Assembly (NCBI GenBank): GCA_029978905.1
Contig: JAPOIM010000009.1
Span: 244 to 64,243 of the forward strand
Reading direction: 5' to 3'
Length of the DNA: 64,000 nt
From: Planctomycetota bacterium
Lineage (GTDB): Bacteria > Planctomycetota > Planctomycetia > Pirellulales > UBA1268
The notes beneath the pieces were generated by a model. That model worked only from the letters and a program-made list of their open reading frames with translations. It was not told where the DNA came from and ran no database searches. Numbering within the stretch: the stretch's first letter is position 1; each line of letters starts with the position of its first letter. The position numbers were made by a program, and so were the translations under genes. Below are positions 9,823 to 18,865 of the stretch, one piece after another.

Positions 9823-11514
9823 CTAGTGGTGAAAGCGGAACTCGGCAGAGGTGACGATCGCCCAGGCGACGTGGCTCAGCCGCGCGAGGCTTGCTGTTGA
9901 CGCCTCTTGGGAAGGTGCGGTCTGGTTGTGCCCAGCCAGAAACGCGGCGATCGTCGCCATCTCCTCGGGGGAGGGGGCCCGACCAAGCGTCGCCAGGAAG
10001 AGGCTGCGAGTCGCGTCGTCTGCGGAGGGAAGGGCGGCGATGGCGGCGAGGGCATGCGGCGGTTGCAAGCCTTGCTGAATCAGTTCCTCGAGGGCTGACC
10101 CGTTCGAGAGAAAGAGGGGCTCCGCAATGCCCGTCACGCTCTCGTCGGGCAGCACGTCAGGCATTGCACGGCTGATGGAGTCGAGCACCTGAGGCGGGGT
10201 TTCGCTTGTGCCCACCAGGGCGAGGTGAACGCTGCGGGCAAACTGCTCTGCGGAGAGCGGCCGCTCGAGATACCAGGCGAACGTTGCAGGGTCTTCAACG
10301 CCATCGGGTTTCCGGGCCGACCGCTGGTAGGCCCGCGTCGACGCGATCGCCTGGAGCGTGCGGCGAATATCGTGGCCATGTGCGCGAAAGTCATCCGTCA
10401 GCAGGTCGAGCAGCTCGGGGTGCGACACGCTGTGCGCGGAATCCATTTCATCGAAGGGATGTACCAACCCCCGCCCCATGAGCATCGCCCAGAGCCGGTT
10501 GACCATCGCGCGGGCAAGCAGCGGATGATCGCGGACAACGTCTTCCACAAACCGCTCGCGGCGAGAGAAGATCGGTTGGCGCGGTTCACCTTCGCGGCTT
10601 GCGGGTTCGTAGAGTTCGTCGGAGTCGGGTTGTTCGGCGTCTGCCGCAGGGCGACTTTCTTCGACCGTGTCGGCCTCAAGGAAACTCAGCAGGTTGGGAG
10701 AACTCGTCCCTTCGATGTCGGCAAACTCCGAAAATCCTCCGATCGCAGACTCCACGATGCGGGGGCCGCTCCCCGTCATCTCGTTCTTGCCGCGATTGAA
10801 AAACGCCACAAGCCCCCAGTAGTGGGCTTGCTCCACTTCGGCGGCCGTCATCGAATCGTGGCACTGGGCACACTCGATGCGGAAGCCAAAGAATGCGGGG
10901 GCGACCGCCTCGGCGATCTTCTGGTAGTCGTTGTTGCGTTCGTAAAGGAACCAGGTGGCCGCATCGTCCTCAGGCGTGGAAGGACGGGCGAGCAGCATCG
11001 TCTCCGCCATGTCGTTCCACGGACGGTTGTCGCGGAATGCTGCCTCCAGCCAGCGCCGCCAGCCATGTTCGTGGCGTTCTTGTGTCCGCCTGCCTGAGGC
11101 TCGCCCCATCAGCAGCACATCAAATACGTCCGCCATGTGCTGAGCGTGGTCTTCGGAGGCGAGCAGGGTCGTGATCAGCACGCGGCGGCGGTCACTCGCG
11201 GCGTCGGCGAGAAAGGCGGCCCGCTCCGCGGTGGAAGGGATGCGGCCCGCTAGGTCGAGGTACACCCGACGGACAAAGGCTTCATCGGTGATGTCGTCTG
11301 CTGGCGCAATGCCGGCGTCTGACCAGGCCTGCTCAAGCACTGCGTCGATGGCCGCGGAAAGGTCTGCCGGCCGAGGGGATGCCTCCGGGGATTCTGGCTC
11401 GTCAGCCCAACCGTTCGACACGATGCCGACTGCCATGATGCCGACGACCGCGAGGTGCCACGCCGTCGTGGCATGGCGCGGGGTTTGTCGACGCGTCCTA
11501 GACTTCGCAAGCAT
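9823..11514 (-). CDS. DUF1549/DUF1553 protein with one CXXCH, no N-terminal cytochrome domain
   Basis: DEAFVRRVYLDLAGRIPS (DUF1549), IECAQCHDS, RAMVNRLWAMLMGRGLVHPFDEMD (DUF1553), C-terminal VTSAEFRFHH. Start taken at M25 of the ORF ahead of a signal peptide. Confidence 0.9.
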   Translation of the reverse strand: MLAKSRTRRQTPRHATTAWHLAVVGIMAVGIVSNGWADEPESPEASPRPADLSAAIDAVLEQAWSDAGIAPADDITDEAFVRRVYLDLAGRIPSTAERAAFLADAASDRRRVLITTLLASEDHAQHMADVFDVLLMGRASGRRTQERHEHGWRRWLEAAFRDNRPWNDMAETMLLARPSTPEDDAATWFLYERNNDYQKIAEAVAPAFFGFRIECAQCHDSMTAAEVEQAHYWGLVAFFNRGKNEMTGSGPRIVESAIGGFSEFADIEGTSSPNLLSFLEADTVEESRPAADAEQPDSDELYEPASREGEPRQPIFSRRERFVEDVVRDHPLLARAMVNRLWAMLMGRGLVHPFDEMDSAHSVSHPELLDLLTDDFRAHGHDIRRTLQAIASTRAYQRSARKPDGVEDPATFAWYLERPLSAEQFARSVHLALVGTSETPPQVLDSISRAMPDVLPDESVTGIAEPLFLSNGSALEELIQQGLQPPHALAAIAALPSADDATRSLFLATLGRAPSPEEMATIAAFLAGHNQTAPSQEASTASLARLSHVAWAIVTSAEFRFHH

Positions 11515-11632
11515 GGTATGGGCGATCGCCGTGCACTCGGAAAGCCGTACCACCACGGCAACCTGGATCCGTTGAGGCAGCCACACTGGGCTCTCTCTTC
11601 TTCATCCTAGTATACCGCCCAAGATACGAGGA

Positions 11633-13408
11633 CTATTCCAACGCAGGCTGAAGGAACCAGCCGCTGACGCCGAAGGTGAGCGTTTCGACCCTTTCCCAAG
11701 GCTCGCCGGTGATCTGCTCAATGGCCCACAGGCAGGCGAGCCCGACGGAGTCGATCGGACCATGCTGCGCGGCAAAAGTGCGAAGCGTGGGGAGTTGGCT
11801 CTCGGACTTCATCCGCCCGAGACTGATGGCTGTCATCGTGCGAACGATTTCTTGCTCAGGGTTCGGAGAGGCCACGTCCGCCAGGCGGGCGGCAAAGGCT
11901 TCCGCGAGTTGCTCATCTGGGGAGGCTGCTTTGAGGTGACCAAGCGCCCAGCACGCGGCAGCCCGGGCGTCGGGAAGAAGCGTTGACTTGGGAACAAACT
12001 GCCGCATCAGCGCTTCGCTTGGTTCGTACCGCATTTCGCCGAAAAACTGAAAGAGCTGACTGACCTGCAGGCCCACGTGCCGCGGTGCACTAGATTCGGC
12101 CATGACTTTGTGAGCCTGCTCCGCAAAACTGAGCAATGGGGCGAGCGTGGATTCGACGGCGAGTTTTCGCAGGGCCCAGGCGGCTGCAAGGGCAGCTTCG
12201 GGCCGCGGATTGTTCATGAGCTCAAGGAGCCGGTCGGCCGCCGGTTCGTGGTCGAGCGTGCCGAGCACGAGCGATGCCTGTTCGAGCCCTCGCCAGCCGG
12301 TGCCGCCGAGCACCGTCATCGAGCCGGTGAGCACGGAGTCCGTGAGCGCCTCGTTGGCAGCGAAGGCCACGAGCGCTCCGGCAACATGGCCGCGGACGCC
12401 AGGATTGCGGTCGTCGAGCAGCGGACAGAGTGAGTCGATCGCCGCGGCATCTCCTTGGACGATGAGGATCTCCGCCCCGACGCGCCGCAGGCCGGCATCG
12501 GGGCTTGTGATCGCGGCACGCGAGAGGGGCAACGCCAGGTCGTTATCGATCTGGCGGAGCCGATCGAGTGCTGCGGTGGCGACGGTAGGTTCGATATCCT
12601 CGGCAAGCGACGTCAGCAGTTCCACGCTCGCGGGATCGTCGTGCCGTGCGAGCAAGATGGCGGCGAGGAGTGGCCCAACATGTCGCGGACGCAGCCTGCG
12701 GCTCGCGAGATCGACCGCGGTTTCGGTCAGCCCTGTGGGCTGCAACTGACCGCAGGCGGTGGCTGCGGCCACGCGGACGGCCAATGGTTGGTCGTCATCG
12801 ATGACGCTCGCCAAGAGGGCGTCCTTTGCGTCACTGGCTCCGACGGTCGCCAGGGATTCAATGGCCAATCGGCGAAGGGCCGGTTCGCACTGGGGGTCGG
12901 CGAGTCTTGCCAGCCAGACGTCGCGAGCAGCACGCTCGCTCCAGCGGGCGAGAGCAGGCTCCACGATCTCGGCCATCAAGAGCCCGTCGGCTGCAGCCGC
13001 GGCTTGCAGTTCGGCTGCGGCATCGCGTGCGTTGAGGGCCACGAGGGCGGAGGCGGCGCACCGCCGAACCACCGGGTCATCGTCTCCAGTGAGAATCGCC
13101 CGCAGGGGCTCGATCGCCGGTTCGAGATCGGGCATCGAACGACTTGCGGCAATCGCAAACGTGCCCGCCGCCATGCGGCGTGTTTCGGCTTCGGGGCGTG
13201 CGAGGGCTTCCAGCCACATAGGCACGAGCGTCTCGGAAAACTTCGGGAGCCAGGTTGGCAACTCCAGCAAGGGATCCTGCCACATCACGTCGTCGACAAC
13301 CGGTGGCACGATCGCGGCCGCATCCGTGTCCGCCCAAGCCGACGTGGTGCAGAAGGCGGCTGCGAAGACCGCGGCAGTTCTCAGGAAACGATTGAAACGC
13401 GTGCGCAT
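11633..13408 (-). CDS. Secreted HEAT-repeat protein
   Basis: MRTRFNRFLRTAAVFAAAFCTTSAWA signal peptide; repeated HEAT-type units (DDPVVRRCAASALVAL, RNPGVRGHVAGALVAF). ATG at 13435 is an alternative start. Confidence 0.8.
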   Translation of the reverse strand: MRTRFNRFLRTAAVFAAAFCTTSAWADTDAAAIVPPVVDDVMWQDPLLELPTWLPKFSETLVPMWLEALARPEAETRRMAAGTFAIAASRSMPDLEPAIEPLRAILTGDDDPVVRRCAASALVALNARDAAAELQAAAAADGLLMAEIVEPALARWSERAARDVWLARLADPQCEPALRRLAIESLATVGASDAKDALLASVIDDDQPLAVRVAAATACGQLQPTGLTETAVDLASRRLRPRHVGPLLAAILLARHDDPASVELLTSLAEDIEPTVATAALDRLRQIDNDLALPLSRAAITSPDAGLRRVGAEILIVQGDAAAIDSLCPLLDDRNPGVRGHVAGALVAFAANEALTDSVLTGSMTVLGGTGWRGLEQASLVLGTLDHEPAADRLLELMNNPRPEAALAAAWALRKLAVESTLAPLLSFAEQAHKVMAESSAPRHVGLQVSQLFQFFGEMRYEPSEALMRQFVPKSTLLPDARAAACWALGHLKAASPDEQLAEAFAARLADVASPNPEQEIVRTMTAISLGRMKSESQLPTLRTFAAQHGPIDSVGLACLWAIEQITGEPWERVETLTFGVSGWFLQPALE

Positions 13409-13449
13409 GTGCCGGTGCTCAGTGTCTAGTGCCATCACCCCAACGCTCA

Positions 13450-15105
13450 CTACGAAGGCCGCATCAGTCGCCAGATGCGAGCGGACAGGATCGCGAACGA
13501 GAAGCAGGTCACGCCTCCTGCAACCCACCAGGCCAAGGGGATGAGTTCGTACTGTTCAAATCCCGGCATCCCAATCACCGACAGGGCCGCGGGGGCCGGG
13601 GTGATCGAGAGGGCAGCTTGAACGAGGTCATAACCGAAGGGGGCGTCTCGGCCGAGCCAGATCAGCAGTGGGCCAAAAAACAACACGAGGAGTACCACAT
13701 ACGCTGTGACGGTCGATGTCGTTGTCTTGGAAAATAGGCTGCCCACGGCCGCACTCACTGCAAGGGTGACGAGTGTGCTCAGCAGCAGGCAGACCACCAC
13801 CAACGACACCTGCAGCCACATCACAGGCTTGATGGCGATCATCACGACGTATCCCGGGAGGGTGGCCAGGAGCACGAGCAAAAGCGTCCAGGCGACGCTT
13901 ATCAGTTTGCCGATCGCGATTTGCAGGCCGGAGAGGCGGGTCATTCGTAGGAGGTCCCAGCCGCCACTCTCACGCTCACCGCTGACGAGGCCTGCGGCCA
14001 GGCTCGGCGTGAGCAGCACCATCAGCAGCACCTGAAAGATCACCAGGAGGCCACCAATCGTTTCCACGCCCCAGTCAACAGTGCCGGTCGTGGCTGCGAG
14101 CGTCGTGAGGAGCGACACCACGGCGCACGCGGCGACGAGCCGCAGGATCCAGTGCAGTCGCCCAAAACGGCGCGTACGAAACTCCTTCACCATCACGGGG
14201 TTGAGCCAGAAGGGGATTCCGGCGGAGCGTCGCTGCGGATCGACGAGGAAAAACACCCGGCGAGCCGCTCGCACTCCAAGCGATTGCTCGTCGGTGATCG
14301 CGCCCTGCGACCGGGAGCGGTCAAAGAGGCCCGAGTGCAACTGCACCAGCGTGGCAGCCATCACGGAGAGCGTGACGACAACGCTGGCGAACAGATACTC
14401 AGGCAGCCCAGAGCCCGCTTCCATCAGCCCCTGCCCGCCCACGCTTCCCTGCCCAACGAGATGCATCAGCACCGGCAGCGGCGAGGTGCGTCGCAGCCAC
14501 TCGGCAGCCAGCGGCATCCACCCTGGCTGTCCCTGCAGGAAGTAGTGCGGACCGAGTGAGAGGAAGCAGAGAGAGAAGACCGTCGCGTAGGTCGTGCGGA
14601 CTGCGGAGTCGGTGGAGTTGGCAAAGGTGCTCACGAGCAGGCCCACAGCCACGTACTCGACCGTTGCCACCGCGAGGACCAGGCCCACGCTCCCCAGGTC
14701 CTGCCAAAGGTCTACGCCCCCCATCGCGTAGCAGGCTGCTGCTGCAGGCAGGCTTGTGATCAGCAGCAGGCCAACGAACGACAGCACGCCGGAGAGTTTG
14801 CCCGCGTAGATCGCAAACTTGGAGAGTGGCGTATTGAACAGCAAGGCCAGCGTGCCTCGGCGACGCTCTTGCACGAACGACGTCGCGGGCCAGGCGGGGG
14901 CCAGCAGGAGCACGCCCGCGAGCATGCCGTAGGTGAAGATCCGAAAGACCTGCCTGGCCTGACTGCCGGACAGGTCGACGAGCCCTTCGGAGGGCCAGCG
15001 AGCCAGCACTAGCAGGCCGGAGCAGATCGCCATCGCCACCATGGCCACGAGGGCCCGGCGAAGCCGCAGGATTCCGAAAAACTCGCGTTGGAAGATCGCG
15101 ATCAT
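13450..15105 (-). CDS. ABC-2 type transporter permease with two permease-like halves
   Basis: 551 aa, about 12 hydrophobic segments. ERRRGTLALLFNTPLSKFAIYAGKL and ERESGGWDLLRMTRLSGLQIAIGKL look like duplicated ABC-2 motifs. Confidence 0.88.
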   Translation of the reverse strand: MIAIFQREFFGILRLRRALVAMVAMAICSGLLVLARWPSEGLVDLSGSQARQVFRIFTYGMLAGVLLLAPAWPATSFVQERRRGTLALLFNTPLSKFAIYAGKLSGVLSFVGLLLITSLPAAAACYAMGGVDLWQDLGSVGLVLAVATVEYVAVGLLVSTFANSTDSAVRTTYATVFSLCFLSLGPHYFLQGQPGWMPLAAEWLRRTSPLPVLMHLVGQGSVGGQGLMEAGSGLPEYLFASVVVTLSVMAATLVQLHSGLFDRSRSQGAITDEQSLGVRAARRVFFLVDPQRRSAGIPFWLNPVMVKEFRTRRFGRLHWILRLVAACAVVSLLTTLAATTGTVDWGVETIGGLLVIFQVLLMVLLTPSLAAGLVSGERESGGWDLLRMTRLSGLQIAIGKLISVAWTLLLVLLATLPGYVVMIAIKPVMWLQVSLVVVCLLLSTLVTLAVSAAVGSLFSKTTTSTVTAYVVLLVLFFGPLLIWLGRDAPFGYDLVQAALSITPAPAALSVIGMPGFEQYELIPLAWWVAGGVTCFSFAILSARIWRLMRPS

Positions 15106-16064
15106 GACTCGCGTGTGACCGTAAGGAAGGCATCTTCGAGGTCGGTGGGCACCTCGCGAAACTGGGACACGCCAAGATTGGCACGCACGAGGCCACCGAG
15201 GAGGTCGGCCAGGTCCGCGTCGGAACGGCTGGTCTGAAAGCGGACCATTGCTTCGGCATCGTGGGCAGCGACGCTCCGCTGCTCAGCCTCGTCGAGGCCG
15301 CCGGAGACGGCCGCGGCCACCGCGGCTGCTTGCGTGCCTTCCACCAACTGCACTTCAAACGTCCGTCGCTGACGGATCGCTTGCATGATCTGATCCAAGG
15401 TGCCGAAGGCCCGCAGTTTGCCCTTGGTCATGATGGCGACCACGTTGCAGATCCGCGACAGTTCCGGAAGGATGTGGCTTGTCACAATGAGGGTTTTGCC
15501 CATGTCGGCAAGCCGCAGGAGCAGTTCGCGCATCTCAATTCGCGCTTGCGGGTCGAGGCCGTTGGCGGGTTCGTCGAGAATCAGCACGTCGGGATCATGC
15601 AGCAGCGTGCGGGCCACGCCGATCCGCTGCTTCATCCCGTGGCTGAGACTCTCGACGTAGCGATCCTTCATGTATGTCGAGCCGGTCGTTTCGAGGACTT
15701 CCTCGATCCGTCGTGTCCGCTCTCGGCGACCGATGCCAAAGGCCGCGCCGAAGAAGTCGAGGTATTCCCGGACACGCATGTTGTCGTAGGAACCGAACGT
15801 GTCGGGCATGAAGCCGACTAGCCGTTTGATGCGGCGTGCGTCGCGAACACAGTCTGCTCCTGCGATGCTCGCCGAGCCACTCGTGGGCCGCATGAGCCCC
15901 ACGAGGATCTTGATCGTGGTCGTCTTGCCGGCGCCGTTTGGCCCAATGAAGCCGAGGATCTGCCCGCGGTCGAGCGTAAACGAAAGGCTGTCGAGTGCGG
16001 TGAACTCGCCATACCGCTTCGTGAGTTCATGGGTGACCACGACGGGCCCCGCCGTGCTGATCAT
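15102..16064 (-). CDS. ABC transporter ATP-binding protein
   Basis: Walker A GPNGAGKTTT, signature LSHGMKQRIG, Walker B VLILDEP. Confidence 0.97.
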   Translation of the reverse strand: MISTAGPVVVTHELTKRYGEFTALDSLSFTLDRGQILGFIGPNGAGKTTTIKILVGLMRPTSGSASIAGADCVRDARRIKRLVGFMPDTFGSYDNMRVREYLDFFGAAFGIGRRERTRRIEEVLETTGSTYMKDRYVESLSHGMKQRIGVARTLLHDPDVLILDEPANGLDPQARIEMRELLLRLADMGKTLIVTSHILPELSRICNVVAIMTKGKLRAFGTLDQIMQAIRQRRTFEVQLVEGTQAAAVAAAVSGGLDEAEQRSVAAHDAEAMVRFQTSRSDADLADLLGGLVRANLGVSQFREVPTDLEDAFLTVTRES

Positions 16065-18601
16065 GGTTCGTCTCTCGCGGGTAAGGTCGCACCGGTCAGC
16101 GTCAGCCGCGCGTAGTCGATCTGCCAGCCGGTGTCTTCAAAGTCAGGAAGTTTGTCCTCGGACCATTCTTCTTCTGCGGAGTTGGCGGCGGCACGCTGCA
16201 TGTCACTGACCAGGATGGCCAGCCGCACGCCTCCGGCGCTATCTAGCATGAGATGCTCCGAGGTGAGCGGAATCGTCAACACGCCGCTGGGATTGGCGCG
16301 GGCAAAGATCTGCTGTGGCTCGGCGTTGCCAGCCGTCCACACTTCCAGTTGCCTGGACGGGATGTTGCACCGCAGCGACAGCGTGCCTCCATCGAGGGCA
16401 CACGGACGCACCTGAACGGGAAGTTCAAACCGTAGCACGGTCTCGCCCCCTCTCGTCAGTCCTTTCACCCACTGTCCGGTGCGGGCGCTGTAGGCGGTAG
16501 AGGTACCGCTCCGTCCCGCCTCGATCGTCGGCTTGAGGAATGTGGCCGGGACGGTAAAGCGGGTGTTGGCGGGAGTGTGCTCGAGCGTGAGCGGGACGAC
16601 GCTGAGAGATGCCCCGATGGTTTCGAAGCCTTCAGGAAAGCTGGAAGCAAAACCGAGTTGCTCTGACCAGGACAGGATGGAGGGCTCGCGGGGAAATACC
16701 CAGCCATCCTCGGGGGCAAGCAACTGCTGGAGCACGCCATGCCGCCGCGCCTGCTCGTCGGAGAGCAGGCCCCCCGCCACATACTCGCCAGGAGCCAAGA
16801 GTTCATCGGCTGCGGCGGTGAATGTCCCTTCAACGCCGGTGGTCACTGGCAGTGCCGGCATCGCCGCCTGCACAATCACCGCATCGGTTGGTGCGGCCGA
16901 TCCGCCCACGGCTGCGGGAAATGCCCCTTCAAGGCCGTTGGGGCCGAAACGAGCCGTTACGCGTAGTGGGACGGGTGACACGGTTGCAGCGCTGAGCCTC
17001 GCGGTGCCCACACTTCCTGCCGCGGTCGTTGCATTTGCGGGAATCACCGTGTCGTTATCGAGCCACACGAGCCGACGCACCTCACCGTCGGACGGAGGGG
17101 TCGGGAGTGCCCACTCACGCTGGCTGGTTTCCCAGTCGACGTCGCGCGACTGCGAGTCGTAGATCGCGGCCAACCCTTCTGTACGAATCTCGTTGGTACC
17201 TGGCAGCACCCGATTGATCTCAAGGGCAGCAATCGTGGGTGGCACACTCGTCGAGTTGGCAAGCCCCGTGCCAATGAACACACCTGCTGTCGCGAGGACG
17301 ATCACGGGAACAATCCAGGCGAGGTGCTCGAGTTGATTGCGGCGAGAAAGCAATAGGCCGGCGCCTGCCATGCAGCCGCAGCACGCGGCCAGGATCGCCA
17401 CGGCGAAGCCACGGCTGGGGATCGAATAGCCGATCTGTTGGGTGACAGCCGTCTCCATCAGGCTCGGCTGAAGACGCCCTTCGGGCACGTTAAAGAAGCG
17501 GGTCGTCAGTTCCTGCAAGGCTTCGGTGGGCGCCTCGTCGAACTCGCCCATCCAGCCGCGGGGGCCAAGCGTGGTCAGCAGGACTTCGCCTTCCCCAAAC
17601 GGGAACCAGATCGCTGCAGGCCAGCCGTTGATGGTGGCCGTGACATCATCTTGATTGGTGGCGACCCGCACAAAGTCGACCGGGACCTCAAAATCACACT
17701 GATCGCTGAGCAGCTCGCCCGTTCGGCGGTTTGGCGATTCGATCGTGTACTGATCGAGTTCCACTCGGTCCACGACCGTGAGGTCGAGCTCATTGCCAAG
17801 AATCGCAGAGAGCATCTCGGGAGGTGTGCGGTCTGCCATGATCCAGAGTCGGCCGCCGTCGCGAATCCAGCCGCGGACTGCGGCGAGCCCCGCGGCGTCG
17901 TGACCGAGTCGATCTCCGCAGAGCACCATCGTGTGGTACTGCTCAAAGGCCTCGGGCCATGGGGGGAGGAAGTCTTCCTGGTAGGAGGTGACGTTCGTGG
18001 AGAGTTTTGCGGTTTGACGGGCCACGAACAACATGTCGATGGCGTCGGTGTCGGGAGCGACCATGCGGTGCCGGCTGTCGATGTAATGGCGACGGTAGAT
18101 CGCCATCGTTTTCACCGGATCGTGGTCGACAGAGAGCAAGATGCTTTCGGTGAGCGGATCGCCTTCGGTGCGGCGGAAGACCTCTCGATCGTCGGGGCCC
18201 ACATCGATCGAGGCCATCTGCAGTTCCACACTGCCTTCGCCGCGGGGGATCCCGGCGGGCATGCGGAAGGGAAGAAACGAAAAACGCTGCCCCCCCTCCG
18301 GCACCCAGATCCGGCGAACGTATTGCTGATCGGGCGTGGCCGGGAAGAAGACGGTCACCATCCCCTCGCCGCCGGCCCCGTCGCCAGGGGTTTTCCGCGA
18401 GTCCACGGCCTGGACGCTTAAGACGGACCAGGCGTCGCCCCGGTGTTGCCGCACAATCGACGCCGCAGCACGCACGCTGACCCCACCGGTCGCGGCACCG
18501 TCACCGCTCTCGTCTTGAGCGCGGCAGAGTATCTGCTGGTGGAAACCCAGCAGCAGAGCACAGAGAAACAGTAGTCGCCGTGCGACGCGGAACGAAGCCA
18601 T
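16061..18601 (-). CDS. Large membrane-anchored protein, GldG/DUF4350-like GATase1-type region plus beta-rich C-terminus
   Basis: Start at MASFRVARRLLFLCALLLGFHQQILC (18601). Rossmann-like segment MVLCGDRLGHDAAGLAAVRGWIRDGGRLWIMAD; two TM helices mid-protein; 4-bp overlap with the ATPase gene. Confidence 0.75.
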   Translation of the reverse strand: MASFRVARRLLFLCALLLGFHQQILCRAQDESGDGAATGGVSVRAAASIVRQHRGDAWSVLSVQAVDSRKTPGDGAGGEGMVTVFFPATPDQQYVRRIWVPEGGQRFSFLPFRMPAGIPRGEGSVELQMASIDVGPDDREVFRRTEGDPLTESILLSVDHDPVKTMAIYRRHYIDSRHRMVAPDTDAIDMLFVARQTAKLSTNVTSYQEDFLPPWPEAFEQYHTMVLCGDRLGHDAAGLAAVRGWIRDGGRLWIMADRTPPEMLSAILGNELDLTVVDRVELDQYTIESPNRRTGELLSDQCDFEVPVDFVRVATNQDDVTATINGWPAAIWFPFGEGEVLLTTLGPRGWMGEFDEAPTEALQELTTRFFNVPEGRLQPSLMETAVTQQIGYSIPSRGFAVAILAACCGCMAGAGLLLSRRNQLEHLAWIVPVIVLATAGVFIGTGLANSTSVPPTIAALEINRVLPGTNEIRTEGLAAIYDSQSRDVDWETSQREWALPTPPSDGEVRRLVWLDNDTVIPANATTAAGSVGTARLSAATVSPVPLRVTARFGPNGLEGAFPAAVGGSAAPTDAVIVQAAMPALPVTTGVEGTFTAAADELLAPGEYVAGGLLSDEQARRHGVLQQLLAPEDGWVFPREPSILSWSEQLGFASSFPEGFETIGASLSVVPLTLEHTPANTRFTVPATFLKPTIEAGRSGTSTAYSARTGQWVKGLTRGGETVLRFELPVQVRPCALDGGTLSLRCNIPSRQLEVWTAGNAEPQQIFARANPSGVLTIPLTSEHLMLDSAGGVRLAILVSDMQRAAANSAEEEWSEDKLPDFEDTGWQIDYARLTLTGATLPARDEP

Positions 18602-18865
18602 GGGCAAAAGCCCCCCCTGAAGGTGACGATGCCGCAGCATCGGCGAGAGGCACGATACCGGGCCAGTGCGTCGTCCGCAACGTTCGGCCCTCGCGTCCCG
18701 CGTGTGCCTGGGCGGCTTTGGAGATGAAAATCCGGGGTGGGGCGTCTTTGACGAGAAGAGGGTAGACTTTAGCGGGTGGGGAAACTGTCGACAGGCCGAC
18801 GACTCAGGTTGGGTTGGCGACCTTTCCACGCAAGACACGAGATATGTTGCAACGAGAGGTGCCGC

